From NCBI GenBank assembly GCA_963765265.1, contig CAVXVN010000005.1, positions 124,001 through 188,000 of the forward strand: DNA of 64,000 nt, given 5' to 3'. Positions within the stretch are counted from its first letter, which is position 1, and every line of letters starts with the position of its first letter. The notes below the pieces were generated by a model. That model had not been told where the DNA came from. It made no database searches and saw only the letters and a list, made by a program, of their open reading frames with translations. The translations under genes and the position numbers were made by a program. Positions 46,222-54,449 of this stretch are shown here, piece by piece. This DNA comes from Bacillus_BD sp963765265. GTDB lineage: Bacteria; Bacillota; Bacilli; Bacillales; Cytobacillaceae.

Positions 46222-47632
46222 ATGAGTATGGTACAACCTCGCAAGATCAATGAACCGAAAAATGATGGTCAAAAGGTTCGTCCTTTTGGTTTGCGAGATA
46301 AATTTGGTTATTTATTCGGTGATTTAGGTAATGATTTCTTCTTTATGTTAGTAAGTTCTTATTTAATGGTTTTCTACACAGATATTTTTGGAATTAGTGC
46401 AGCAGTTGTAGGGGTACTCTTTATGGTTGCCAGGTTATGGGATGCCGTTGCTGACGTAACATGGGGACGTTTCATTGATACACGTAAAACGACACCAAAT
46501 GGAAAATTCAAACCTTGGATTTTTAGAATGTCGTTTCCACTTGTTATTACTGGAGTATTAATGTTCGTCAAAATTCCTGGTATGTCTGATAGTTTTTATA
46601 TGTGGTGGGCTTTTGTTACTTATATTCTCTGGGGAACACTTTATAGTACAGTCAACATTCCTTACGGTTCCATGGCTTCTGTTGTCACAAGTGATCCTGT
46701 TGAACGTTCAACATTATCCACTTGGAGAACAGTAGGATCCATGATTGCAAAATTAATTATTAGTGCTGGTGCACCTTTACTATTGTTTGTAAATAATGAG
46801 CCTGATTCAAACCGCTTCTTTATGGGAGCAATTGCTTTCGGTATTCTTGCTCTTGCTTGTTATATGGCGTGTGTGAAATTATCAACAGAACGTGTTGTGA
46901 TGCCTGCAAGTAACCAAGAACAAATGAGCTTTAGGTAAAACAGTAAAAGGTCTTGGGAAAAATAAACCATTAATTGCTATTCTTATTGCTTCATTATTAA
47001 TTATGATGACAACCATGTTAATTGGTGCGGTTAACGTATATTTGTTTAAAGATTATTTTGCAAATACAGGGGCATTGGCTTTGTTCGGAATTATTCAATC
47101 ATGTGCCGTATTTGTATTAGCTCCATTTATTAAAGCGTTAACAGCTAAGTTTGGTAAAAAAGAAATTGCAGCAGTAGGAACATTGCTTGCCGCTGTGGTA
47201 TACATGACTTTATACTTAATGCCAGATTTAAGTGCTACAGCCTTTATTGTTATTGTCTCTCTTGCTTTATTAGGATACGGTGTTTTCAATATTGTCGTAT
47301 GGGCGTTTGTAACAGATGTTATTGATTATCAAGAATATCTAACAGGTTTACGTGAAGATGGTACAGTGTACTCAATCTATTCATTTGCTCGTAAAATTGG
47401 ACAAGCCCTTGCTGGTGGTATCGGTGGTTTTGCCATTGCAGCTGTTGGATACAATGCAGCAAACAAAGTTCAAGGAGAAAGTGTACTTGATGGAATTCAT
47501 ACAATAGCTACTCTAGTTCCAGCTATTTCATTCTTTGTCATTTTCTTAATCGTTGCTTTCGTTTATCCATTAGGAAAGAATCGTGTCAACCAACTTGCTA
47601 AGGATTTAGCAGCAAAAAGACAAGCTAAATAA
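46222..47632 (+). CDS. GPH-family sugar/hexuronide:cation symporter (copy 2), one frameshift
   Basis: Paralogue of the symporter at 35848-37251, sharing RPFGLRDKFGYLFGDLGNDF, WDAVADVTWGRFIDTRKT, PYGSMASVVTSDPVERSTLS and DVIDYQEYLTGLREDGTVYS. Twelve predicted membrane segments; about 469 residues after removing one extra T near 46932 (MSLGKTVKG expected). GGAGGT at 46209-46214 favours the start at 46222. Having its own P5 promoter next to the GH3 gene, it may carry the GH3 substrate, while copy 1 carries free hexuronate (inference). Confidence 0.87.
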
Positions 47633-47666
47633 TGAAGTCTAGCTAGTAGATCAGAAAATAAATAGT

Positions 47667-47712
47667 AAAAAAAGTAGAGGCTGTTAGGATCCTAACAACC
47701 TCTACTTTTTTT
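47667..47712 (+). terminator. Terminator after symporter 2
   Basis: AAAAAAAGTAGAGG / CCTCTACTTTTTTT with inner pairing GTTAGGATCCTAAC. Strong and possibly bidirectional. Confidence 0.88.
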
Positions 47713-47824
47713 GTTTTAAACGAATCTAGCAAAATAATTGGAAACGGTTACTATTTTTAGACTTTTTAATGAAAAAGCATTGACAGGTTTCAAATACATG
47801 TTAAAATTTTATTTATAGGTTAAT

Positions 47825-47936
47825 TGATAATGAATATCATTATGGTGATAGTGATATTATTTTTTTACATATAATTGATAATTAATCTCATTTTTAACGA
47901 AATATTTTTTTTGTTTACATGTGATAATGATTCTCA
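47825..47936 (+). promoter_or_regulatory. Three Fur boxes before the siderophore operon
   Basis: TGATAATGAATATCA (47825-47839), TGATAATTAATCTCA (47876-47890) and TGATAATGATTCTCA (47922-47936), each close to the 7-1-7 consensus TGATAAT-N-ATTATCA. They predict iron repression of the downstream transporter genes. Confidence 0.85.
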
Positions 47937-47990
47937 ATAAGATGATTAAAGGAAACAAATGAAGCCAAAATAAGAGAGTAAGGAAAAGAC

Positions 47991-48941
47991 ATGAAGAAAA
48001 GATACTTATTAACGGCACTAATCCTACTATCCATTGTATCGCTTTTTATTGGAGTAACAGATCTTACACCACTTGACATCTTCCAGATGACTAATGAACA
48101 AGCGAAAATTTTTTGGAGCAGTCGAATACCACGACTTGCAAGCATTATTATTGCAGGTGTCGCGATGAGTATTAGTGGGCTGATCATGCAACAGCTGAGC
48201 CATAATAAATTTGTGTCACCGACAACAGCAGGTACGATGGACTCAGCAAGATTTGGAATCTTAATTTCCATGATGTTTTTTACAGCCGCAAGTCCATTGT
48301 TAAAAATGGGATTAGCCTTTGTCTTTGCCTTACTAGGAACATTCATTTTTATGAAAATACTAGATAAAGTAAAGTTTAAGGATGCAGTCTTTATTCCACT
48401 TGTTGGATTAATGTTTGGAAATATCGTCAGTTCCATTACAACCTTTTTTGCCTACAAGAATGATCTTATTCAAAATATGGCATCTTGGCTCCAGGGGAAT
48501 TTTTCCTTGATTGTAAAGGGACAATATGAACTTATTTATATTAGTATTCCACTTGTTATGATTTCCTATCTTTTTGCCAATAAGTTTACGGTTGCTGGAA
48601 TGGGGGAAGAATTTGCGGTCAATCTTGGTCTCAATTATAAGACTATCGTAAATATTGGTTTAAGTCTTGTTGCTATGATGGCATCAGTGGTTATTTTAAC
48701 CGCTGGGATGATTCCTTTTCTAGGGTTAATTATTCCGAATATTGTTTCGATTTATAATGGGGATCACTTGCAAAAAAATCTTTCCCATACAGCATTACTT
48801 GGTGCCGTTTTCATTTTGGCCTGTGATATTTTTGGCCGTCTTATTATCTACCCATATGAGATTCCAATCGGTTTGACAGTCGGCGTTATTGGAAGTGCTC
48901 TTTTCATCTACTTATTATTGAGGAGAAAGGCATATGCGTAA
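47991..48941 (+). CDS. yclN: Iron-siderophore ABC transporter permease (YclN-like)
   Basis: FecCD-family permease, 316 residues with about nine to ten membrane helices. Characteristic segments are RIPRLASIIIAGVAMSISGL (~42-61), SPTTAGTMDSARFGIL, VAMMASVVILTAGMIPFLGL and IPIGLTVGVIGSALFIYLLL near the C-terminus. It is the first gene of a four-gene unit in the yclNOPQ order; that system takes up petrobactin in B. subtilis. Substrate here is inferred from order only. It overlaps the next permease by eight bases. Confidence 0.9.
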   Translation: MKKRYLLTALILLSIVSLFIGVTDLTPLDIFQMTNEQAKIFWSSRIPRLASIIIAGVAMSISGLIMQQLSHNKFVSPTTAGTMDSARFGILISMMFFTAASPLLKMGLAFVFALLGTFIFMKILDKVKFKDAVFIPLVGLMFGNIVSSITTFFAYKNDLIQNMASWLQGNFSLIVKGQYELIYISIPLVMISYLFANKFTVAGMGEEFAVNLGLNYKTIVNIGLSLVAMMASVVILTAGMIPFLGLIIPNIVSIYNGDHLQKNLSHTALLGAVFILACDIFGRLIIYPYEIPIGLTVGVIGSALFIYLLLRRKAYA

Positions 48942-49878
48942 TACAACAAAACTAGGAATACTCACCATTGTAACCGTCATTCTTATAGCAGTCTTTCTGT
49001 TTACAGATGTAAAGGGATCTTGGGACTATGTGCTATCGAAAAGAACGGAAAAAATATTCGCGATGATCTTAACGGGTGCAGCCATTGCCTTTTCAACGAT
49101 TGTATTCCAAACGATTACGAATAATAAAATACTTACACCAAGCATCATTGGACTTGATTCACTTTATATGCTGATTCAAACCTTTCTAGTCTTTACGTTA
49201 GGGTCTACATCTTCCTTAATGAATCAAAATATTAACTTTTTTATATCAATTGGACTTATGGTCTTGTTTGTGGGGATTCTGTATAAAATCATTTTTAAAA
49301 GAGAAGGCAGCAATCTTTATTTTCTATTGCTCATTGGAATCATCTTTGGAACACTATTTGAAAGCATTTCTTCCTTCATGCAAGTGTTGATTGATCCAAA
49401 TGAATTTATGAGGATTCAAGATAAAATGTTTGCCAGCTTTAATAATATTAATACGGACTTACTCATGATTTCATTTATTTTAATCATCTTGGTTACATTG
49501 TATTTCCTGAAATTTATCAAGTACTTAGATGTTTTATCACTAGGGAAGGAACATGCAATCAATTTAGGTGTTGATTATGATCGAATCGTGAAAAGGCTGC
49601 TTGTAGTGGTTGCGATTCTAATTTCCATTGCAACAGCTCTTGTGGGTCCAATAACGTTTCTAGGATTATTAGTTGTGAATGTCACATACCAGTTATTTAA
49701 AACGTATCAACATAAATTTTTAATAATAGGTTCCATCCTAGTTAGTATTATTTCACTTGTCGGTGGTCAACTTATTGTTGAGCGAGTGTTCACTTTTTCA
49801 ACAACATTAAGTGTGATCGTAAACTTTATTGGTGGCGTCTATTTTATCTATCTTTTATTAAAGCAAAGCAAAGCCTAA
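48934..49878 (+). CDS. yclO: Iron-siderophore ABC transporter permease (YclO-like)
   Basis: Second FecCD-type permease, 314 residues. RTEKIFAMILTGAAIAFSTI at ~36-55, TPSIIGLDSLYMLIQTFLVF at ~69-88, LSLGKEHAINLGVDYDRI in the ABC-contact region, and VGPITFLGLLVVNVTYQL near 240. It pairs with YclN to form the membrane channel. AGGAGAAAGG lies inside the yclN 3' end. Confidence 0.9.
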   Translation: MRNTTKLGILTIVTVILIAVFLFTDVKGSWDYVLSKRTEKIFAMILTGAAIAFSTIVFQTITNNKILTPSIIGLDSLYMLIQTFLVFTLGSTSSLMNQNINFFISIGLMVLFVGILYKIIFKREGSNLYFLLLIGIIFGTLFESISSFMQVLIDPNEFMRIQDKMFASFNNINTDLLMISFILIILVTLYFLKFIKYLDVLSLGKEHAINLGVDYDRIVKRLLVVVAILISIATALVGPITFLGLLVVNVTYQLFKTYQHKFLIIGSILVSIISLVGGQLIVERVFTFSTTLSVIVNFIGGVYFIYLLLKQSKA

Positions 49879-49895
49879 AGGGGAGGAAAAAGAAC

Positions 49896-50655
49896 ATGTT
49901 AAGTGTGAGAAATCTTACAAAACGGTTTGGAACTAAAAAAGTGGTTGACGGGGTTACCATGAAAATTCAAAAGCAGAAGATTACTTCTTTTATTGGTCCA
50001 AATGGGGCTGGAAAAAGTACGGTCTTATCGATGATTAGTCGCTTAATTATGGCTGATGAAGGGATTATACATATTGATGATAAAGAATTATCGACGTGTA
50101 AGAGCAATGAATTGGCAAAAAAGATTTCGATTTTAAAACAGTCCAATCATATTAATGTTCGCCTAACGGTAAGAGAGCTTGTTTCATTTGGCCGTTTTCC
50201 TTACTCACAGGGCCGCTTAACAAAAGAAGATTGGACAGTTTGTTGATGAAGCAATTCAATATATGGAGCTTGAAGAAATGCAAGAAAAGTACCTGGATGA
50301 GTTAAGTGGTGGGCAAAAACAAAGAGCCTATATTGCGATGGTGATTGCTCAAAACACTGAATATATTTTACTAGATGAACCACTGAACAATCTTGATATG
50401 AAGCATTCTGTACAAATAATGAAAGTATTACGTAGACTTGTTGATGAACTTGGCAAAACGGTTGTCATTGTTATTCATGATATCAATTTTGCTTCCTGTT
50501 ACTCTGATTATATTGTGGCATTAAAGGATGGGAAAATTGTTAAAGAAGGACCAACAGATGAAATTATTCGTCCATCTGTTTTAAAAGATATTTACGATAT
50601 GGATATTAATATTCAACATATCGATAATAACAAAATTTGTGTGTTTTACGCATAA
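49896..50655 (+). CDS. yclP: Iron-siderophore ABC transporter ATPase (YclP-like), one frameshift
   Basis: ATP-binding subunit. Walker A GPNGAGKST is at ~32-40, the Q-loop is in LKQSNHINVRLTV, the signature is LSGGQKQRAYIAMV, Walker B is YILLDEPLNNLD, and the H-loop is VIVIHDINFA. An extra A at 50235 (GATTGGACAGTTT; EDWQFVDEAIQ expected) splits the gene. About 252 residues corrected. GGGGAGG precedes the start. Confidence 0.92.
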
Positions 50656-50695
50656 TAAATTCTGTAAATTATTTTTAATCACCTTCGAATGAGAA

Positions 50696-50710
50696 TGATA
50701 ATCATTATTA
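50696..50710 (+). promoter_or_regulatory. Fur box before the binding-protein gene
   Basis: TGATAATCATTATTA, within GAGAATGATAATCATTATT, nearly matches the 19-bp Fur consensus. It indicates a separate iron-regulated promoter for the binding protein. Confidence 0.88.
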
Positions 50711-50817
50711 AATAGTGAGCGCGCACCCATTCATTGGGTCACTATCTTAAGAATGCGGAGTCAAATTCGAAAGTGACTAATAATTTAAATAAAAAAATAT
50801 TACTTAGAGGTGTAAAG

Positions 50818-51797
50818 ATGAAAAAGAAGCTTTCGTTATTTTTACTTATTACAATTATAGCTATTTTTATGGCTGCTTGTGGTTCCAATAGTTCTACTGA
50901 AGAAAAATCAAATGCATCAACAGAACCGAAAGAAACAGAAGAAACGACAGAATTAACGATCAAACATTTCTTAGGGGAAACAACGGTAAAGAAAAATCCT
51001 GAGAAAGTAGTGGTTTTTGACTTTGGTACATTGGATACATTAGATGCTTTAGGTGTTGAAGTAGTGGGTCTACCAAGAGAAGGTACTGTTCCTAGCTATC
51101 TTGATAAATACAATACGGATAAATATGAAAGTGTAGGTTCATTAAAAGAACCTGATTTTGAAAAGATTAACGAGCTTCAACCTGATTTAATTATTATCTC
51201 AGCTAGACAAGTAGATTTATATGAAGAATTCCAAGAGATTGCTCCAACGATTTATCTAGGCGTTGATACAACAAAATATATGGAATCCTTTAAAGAAAAT
51301 GCAACAACGATTGGTCAAATTTTTGATAAAGAAGCAGAAGTAGAAGCAAAGTTAGCTGAAATTGATGAAAGCATTGCAGCATTAAATGAAAAAGCAACAG
51401 GTATGGATGAAAATGCTCTCGTTACATTAGTCAGAGGATGGAAGTGTAAGTGCATATGGACCGGCATCACGTTTTGGTACTTATCCATGATGTATTTGGT
51501 GTAAAAGCTGTAGATGAAAATATTGAAGTGTCTACACATGGTCAAAGTGTTTCGTTTGAATATGTTGTTGAGAAAGATCCTAATTATTTATTCGTAGTTG
51601 ACCGTGGTGCTGTTGTAACAACGGGTGAAGGTGGATCTTCTGCAAAGCAAATGTTAGAAAATGATCTTATTAAAGGGACAAAGTCTTATAAAGAAAATCG
51701 AATCGTATATCTTGATCCTAATTATTGGTATCTTTCAGGTGGAGGACTTGTTTCTGTAGCAGAAATGGTAAAAGAAGTTGAAGCAGGTTTGGAGTAA
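50818..51797 (+). CDS. yclQ: Siderophore-binding lipoprotein (YclQ-like), two frameshifts
   Basis: Solute-binding protein. A lipoprotein signal peptide KKKLSLFLLITIIAIFMAAC places the lipidated Cys near residue 20, followed by a Ser/Thr/Glu-rich linker. The periplasmic-binding fold shows KNPEKVVVFDFGTLDTLDAL, LQPDLIIISARQ and VEKDPNYLFVVDRGAVVTTG. Extra bases near 51437 and 51479 break the frame (LVRDGSVSAYGPASRFG then LIHDVFGVKA expected). AGAGGTG supports the start at 50818. About 325 residues. Confidence 0.9.
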
Positions 51798-51879
51798 ACA
51801 AAAAGAAGAGCACATCCTCTTTTGATCGGATGAACTCTTCTTCAGAGAAAATGTTTAGCCTAATTGGATAGACAGCATG

Positions 51880-51914
51880 AGAGACTGAGTGTTCGCAGCA
51901 CTCAGTCTCTTTTA
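51880..51914 (+). terminator. Terminator after yclQ
   Basis: 12-bp stem AGAGACTGAGTG / CACTCAGTCTCT with a seven-base loop and T-run. A longer imperfect hairpin, GAAGAGCACATCC / GGATGAACTCTTC, lies just before it at 51803-51841. Confidence 0.85.
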
Positions 51915-52001
51915 TTATAAAATTTTGTACGTGATCGTTCAAGTGAAACGGAAGCTAGGGCAAACTTTAAGTCTTAGTCATGAATAAGGGTTTGCCATAA
52001 G

Positions 52002-52490
52002 CTAATCAATCAGCTTATTGAATTGCACCCGTTTATTTACGACATACATAATCGGTGCACCAACTGCCATCACCACTAATTCTCCTGCTGCAGTTGTCAA
52101 CCAAGTTAGAAGGAATGGAAGTCCAAAAGCTAGATTTAGCTCGAAAGCAATGATAAACATGGTAAAGGTAAACACGATTGTGTTAAAAAACATTCGTGCC
52201 CAAATGCCTTTAATAAAACGCATCGAGAAGATCGTAATCAGTAGGGCAACAATGGATTGACCAACACCGAAAACAAGATCATAGGCAACCATTGGGGAAA
52301 AGAAAAGGTTTGTTAAGAAGACGCCCAGAATAATTCCGTAAATATACTTTTTGTTGAAAACAATGAGATGATTGAACATCTCTGAAACGCGAAATTGGAT
52401 AGCTGAAAATCCAAAAGGCTGAATAGCAAATGAAACGGCAATGTATAAGGCTGCCACAATTCCATTGATCGCTAAAGTTTTAATATTCAT
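52002..52490 (-). CDS. queT: QueT, preQ1/queuosine precursor transporter
   Basis: ECF-type substrate-binding membrane protein of 162 residues with about five helices. INGIVAALYIAVSFAIQPFG opens it, IQFRVSEMFNHLIVF is at ~38-52 and FTMFIIAFELNLAFGLPFLL lies near the end. The reading frame extends upstream, but the AAGGAGAG site and the preQ1 riboswitch immediately upstream fix the start at 52490. It works with the general EcfT/EcfA module, not encoded here. Confidence 0.92.
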   Translation of the reverse strand: MNIKTLAINGIVAALYIAVSFAIQPFGFSAIQFRVSEMFNHLIVFNKKYIYGIILGVFLTNLFFSPMVAYDLVFGVGQSIVALLITIFSMRFIKGIWARMFFNTIVFTFTMFIIAFELNLAFGLPFLLTWLTTAAGELVVMAVGAPIMYVVNKRVQFNKLID

Positions 52491-52497
52491 TTTTTCT

Positions 52498-52535
52498 CTC
52501 CTTAGTTTTTTTTCGTGGGAGGGTCTCGAACCACG
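52498..52535 (-). promoter_or_regulatory. PreQ1-I riboswitch
   Basis: On the minus strand: CGTGGTTCGAGACCCTCCCA followed by CG, an A-run, then CTAAGGAG. This matches the class I preQ1 aptamer with its H-type pseudoknot; the last pairing bases lie at the ribosome binding site of queT. Ligand binding should hide GGAG and repress translation. Confidence 0.93.
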
Positions 52536-52741
52536 TTTTAATGAAAACTCTACTAGTATACTATTAATTTTGTAGAATAACACCTTTTTTAATCATTTTA
52601 TTCACTAACTTTTTTTGGAAACACTAATGAAACGCGATATTTCAGGTTGACAGGATAGACTACTTATCCCTATTAATAAGTTTATTCTTGACTTTATCTG
52701 TAAATCTATATATTATTAACTTATTATTATAAGAGTTTCCC

Positions 52742-52832
52742 TAAAGGGGAGTAGCTTTTACAGCAAGGTCGTCATTACGGAGGGAATCTCCCGGCTTTGT
52801 TGGCAACCACCTGGTTGTTAGCCAGACCTTTA
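52742..52832 (+). promoter_or_regulatory. yybP-ykoY manganese riboswitch
   Basis: Conserved GGGGAGTAG near the 5' end, the GTCGTCATTACG element, GGCTTTGTTGGCAACC and the closing GTTAGCCAGACCTTTA. AAAGG pairs with CCTTT to close the aptamer. The 3' part overlaps an alternative hairpin AGACCTTTACC / GGTAAGGTCT (to 52848) that competes with the next terminator. Confidence 0.92.
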
Positions 52833-52864
52833 CCAATAGGTAAGGTCTATTATTATGTCAAAAT

Positions 52865-52901
52865 TAGACCTTTACTCAATCGGTAAGGGTCTTTATTTTT
52901 G
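52865..52901 (+). terminator. Riboswitch-controlled terminator
   Basis: Stem AGACCTTTAC / GTAAGGGTCT (52867-52892) with a TTTATTTTT tail. Manganese binding is expected to favour readthrough into the downstream genes. Confidence 0.82.
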
Positions 52902-52927
52902 TCTTAATAGAGAGGGGTGGTTGATAA

Positions 52928-53053
52928 ATGAAAAAGGAGAAGATCTCTTTAAAAGAATTGATTGAGAGAAATAAAGAAGAATTACTTAACGATTCGGAAG
53001 CTGTTGAAAAAATTGAACATAAAATCGAAAAAAAGATACAAGAAAGGCATTAA
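52928..53053 (+). CDS. FbpB-family-like small basic protein
   Basis: A 41-residue charged helical protein opening MKKEKISLKELIERNKEELL and ending KKIQERH. The (S/L)xxELIxxNKxELL..EAxEKIExKI pattern resembles the Fur-regulated basic protein FbpB family, which assists the iron-sparing response in Bacillus. GAGGGGTGG lies nine bases upstream. It sits between the Mn riboswitch terminator and the TerC gene, so it should be manganese- rather than iron-regulated. Too short for certainty. Confidence 0.6.
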   Translation: MKKEKISLKELIERNKEELLNDSEAVEKIEHKIEKKIQERH

Positions 53054-53152
53054 TTCCCCATAAAAGCACTAATTATCTTATTTAGTAAAAATACATGATT
53101 AGCAGATCATTTCGATAGAAGAAATAGAGTATAAAAATTTGGGAGGTATTAT

Positions 53153-53947
53153 ATGGATTTTTCAATATTAATGGAGTATAGCTGGGTATTACTAGTATTG
53201 GTTGTTTTAGAAGGTTTACTGGCTACAGATAATGCTCTAGTATTAGCAATTATGGTTAAGCATTTACCGGAAGAGGAAAGAAGAAAAGCCTTATTTTATG
53301 GATTAGCAGGAGCCTTTATCTTCCGATTTGGTTCACTTTTTGTGATCTCATTCCTTATAAACGTATGGCAGGTTCAAGCAATTGGAGCAGCATACCTTAT
53401 CTTCATGTGTCTCAACCACTTATTCAAGCATTTTATAAAACATAAGTCGGGTACGGAAGAGAAAGAAGAAAAACCGAAAAAACAAAGTGGTTTTTGGATG
53501 ACTGTGTTTAAGGTTGAAGTGGCGGATATCGCATTTGCGGTTGATTCTATTCTAGCAGCTGTTGCCTTAGGTGTTACGCTTCCAGAATTGCCTATTATGG
53601 ATATCGGAGGCATGAATGGTGGACATTTCATCGTGATATTTGCCGGTGGTTTTATCGGATTAATCATTATGCGTTTTGCTGCAAATATGTTCGTCAAACT
53701 TCTGGCCAAAAAACCTGGTTTAGAAGTGGCCGCGTTCATTATTGTTGGATGGGTTGGGGTAAAGCTTCTTGTGCAAACTTTATCACATCCATCACTATCC
53801 ATTATTTCAGAAGGATTTTCACATTCAACAGCATGGAAAGCAACATTCTATATTGTATTAGTGGGAATTGCGGTTGCAGGCTGGTTCTTATCCAAGAATG
53901 AAAAAGAAACAAAAACAAAAGAAGACGTAAATGAATTAAATGCCTAA
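53153..53947 (+). CDS. meeY: TerC-family membrane protein (YkoY/MeeY-like manganese exporter)
   Basis: Integral membrane protein, 264 residues, about seven helices. It carries the two conserved acidic membrane motifs: EGLLATDNALVLA (~20-32) and VADIAFAVDSILAAV (~124-138), plus MRFAANMFVKLL and a charged KNEKETKTKEDVNE tail. In B. subtilis MeeF/MeeY export Mn to metallate secreted enzymes. The upstream yybP-ykoY riboswitch supports this role. GGGAGG precedes the start. Confidence 0.9.
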   Translation: MDFSILMEYSWVLLVLVVLEGLLATDNALVLAIMVKHLPEEERRKALFYGLAGAFIFRFGSLFVISFLINVWQVQAIGAAYLIFMCLNHLFKHFIKHKSGTEEKEEKPKKQSGFWMTVFKVEVADIAFAVDSILAAVALGVTLPELPIMDIGGMNGGHFIVIFAGGFIGLIIMRFAANMFVKLLAKKPGLEVAAFIIVGWVGVKLLVQTLSHPSLSIISEGFSHSTAWKATFYIVLVGIAVAGWFLSKNEKETKTKEDVNELNA

Positions 53948-53959
53948 CAGAATATAAAT

Positions 53960-53994
53960 GGAAAAGGATCTGCTCAATGAGCAGATCCTTTTCC
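53960..53994 (+). terminator. Terminator after meeY
   Basis: Perfect 16-bp stem GGAAAAGGATCTGCTC / GAGCAGATCCTTTTCC with a three-base loop. The right arm carries the T-run. Confidence 0.88.
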
Positions 53995-54449
53995 GTAAAA
54001 AATGAGCCCTTTTTTTCCTTTACTGGTGTAAAGCCTGTACAAAGAGTGGAAAAAATCATATGTAATAGTAAAGGACAACTTAGTTTGTCCTTATCCGCTA
54101 AACCCATAACCTCCTCTTATTTAAGCTCTATGTAGACATTTCATCTACATAGAGCTTCTTTTCCTGAGGTCAAGATTTGTATACGAAAAAAGGTTAAGAC
54201 AAAAAGTTTTTCCATTCATGATTAAGGAGGAATGGTTCGTTGGGTCTTTAATAATGAGAGTTCGGTCAGCTGATCAATCTCCAATATAATTTTTTAAGTT
54301 GTTATTTATTCTATTTAAAAATATAATAAAGAATTGTATACTAGAGTTTTTAGCAAGAGGTTTAATAAACATCTGCCCAAGTTGAAAAATTAATAAAGAA
54401 TAACGTCTGTCCTTTTTCATTGGCAGAACTTCATAAAAGGTGAATCTAT
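53995..54449. other. Intergenic region with two hairpins, no gene seen
   Basis: A hairpin AAGGACAACTTAGTTTGTCCTT is near 54072-54093 and a strong one, AAGCTCTATGTAGA / TCTACATAGAGCTT, near 54122-54155 with a short T-rich tail. A GGAGG followed by ATG at 54236 opens only 14 codons. The rest is AT-rich and holds the promoter region of the SEDS gene. Confidence 0.45.

Noticed and set aside
54236..54280. GGAGG plus ATG suggesting a small gene before the SEDS gene
   Set aside because: Only 14 codons before a stop and no similarity recognised.
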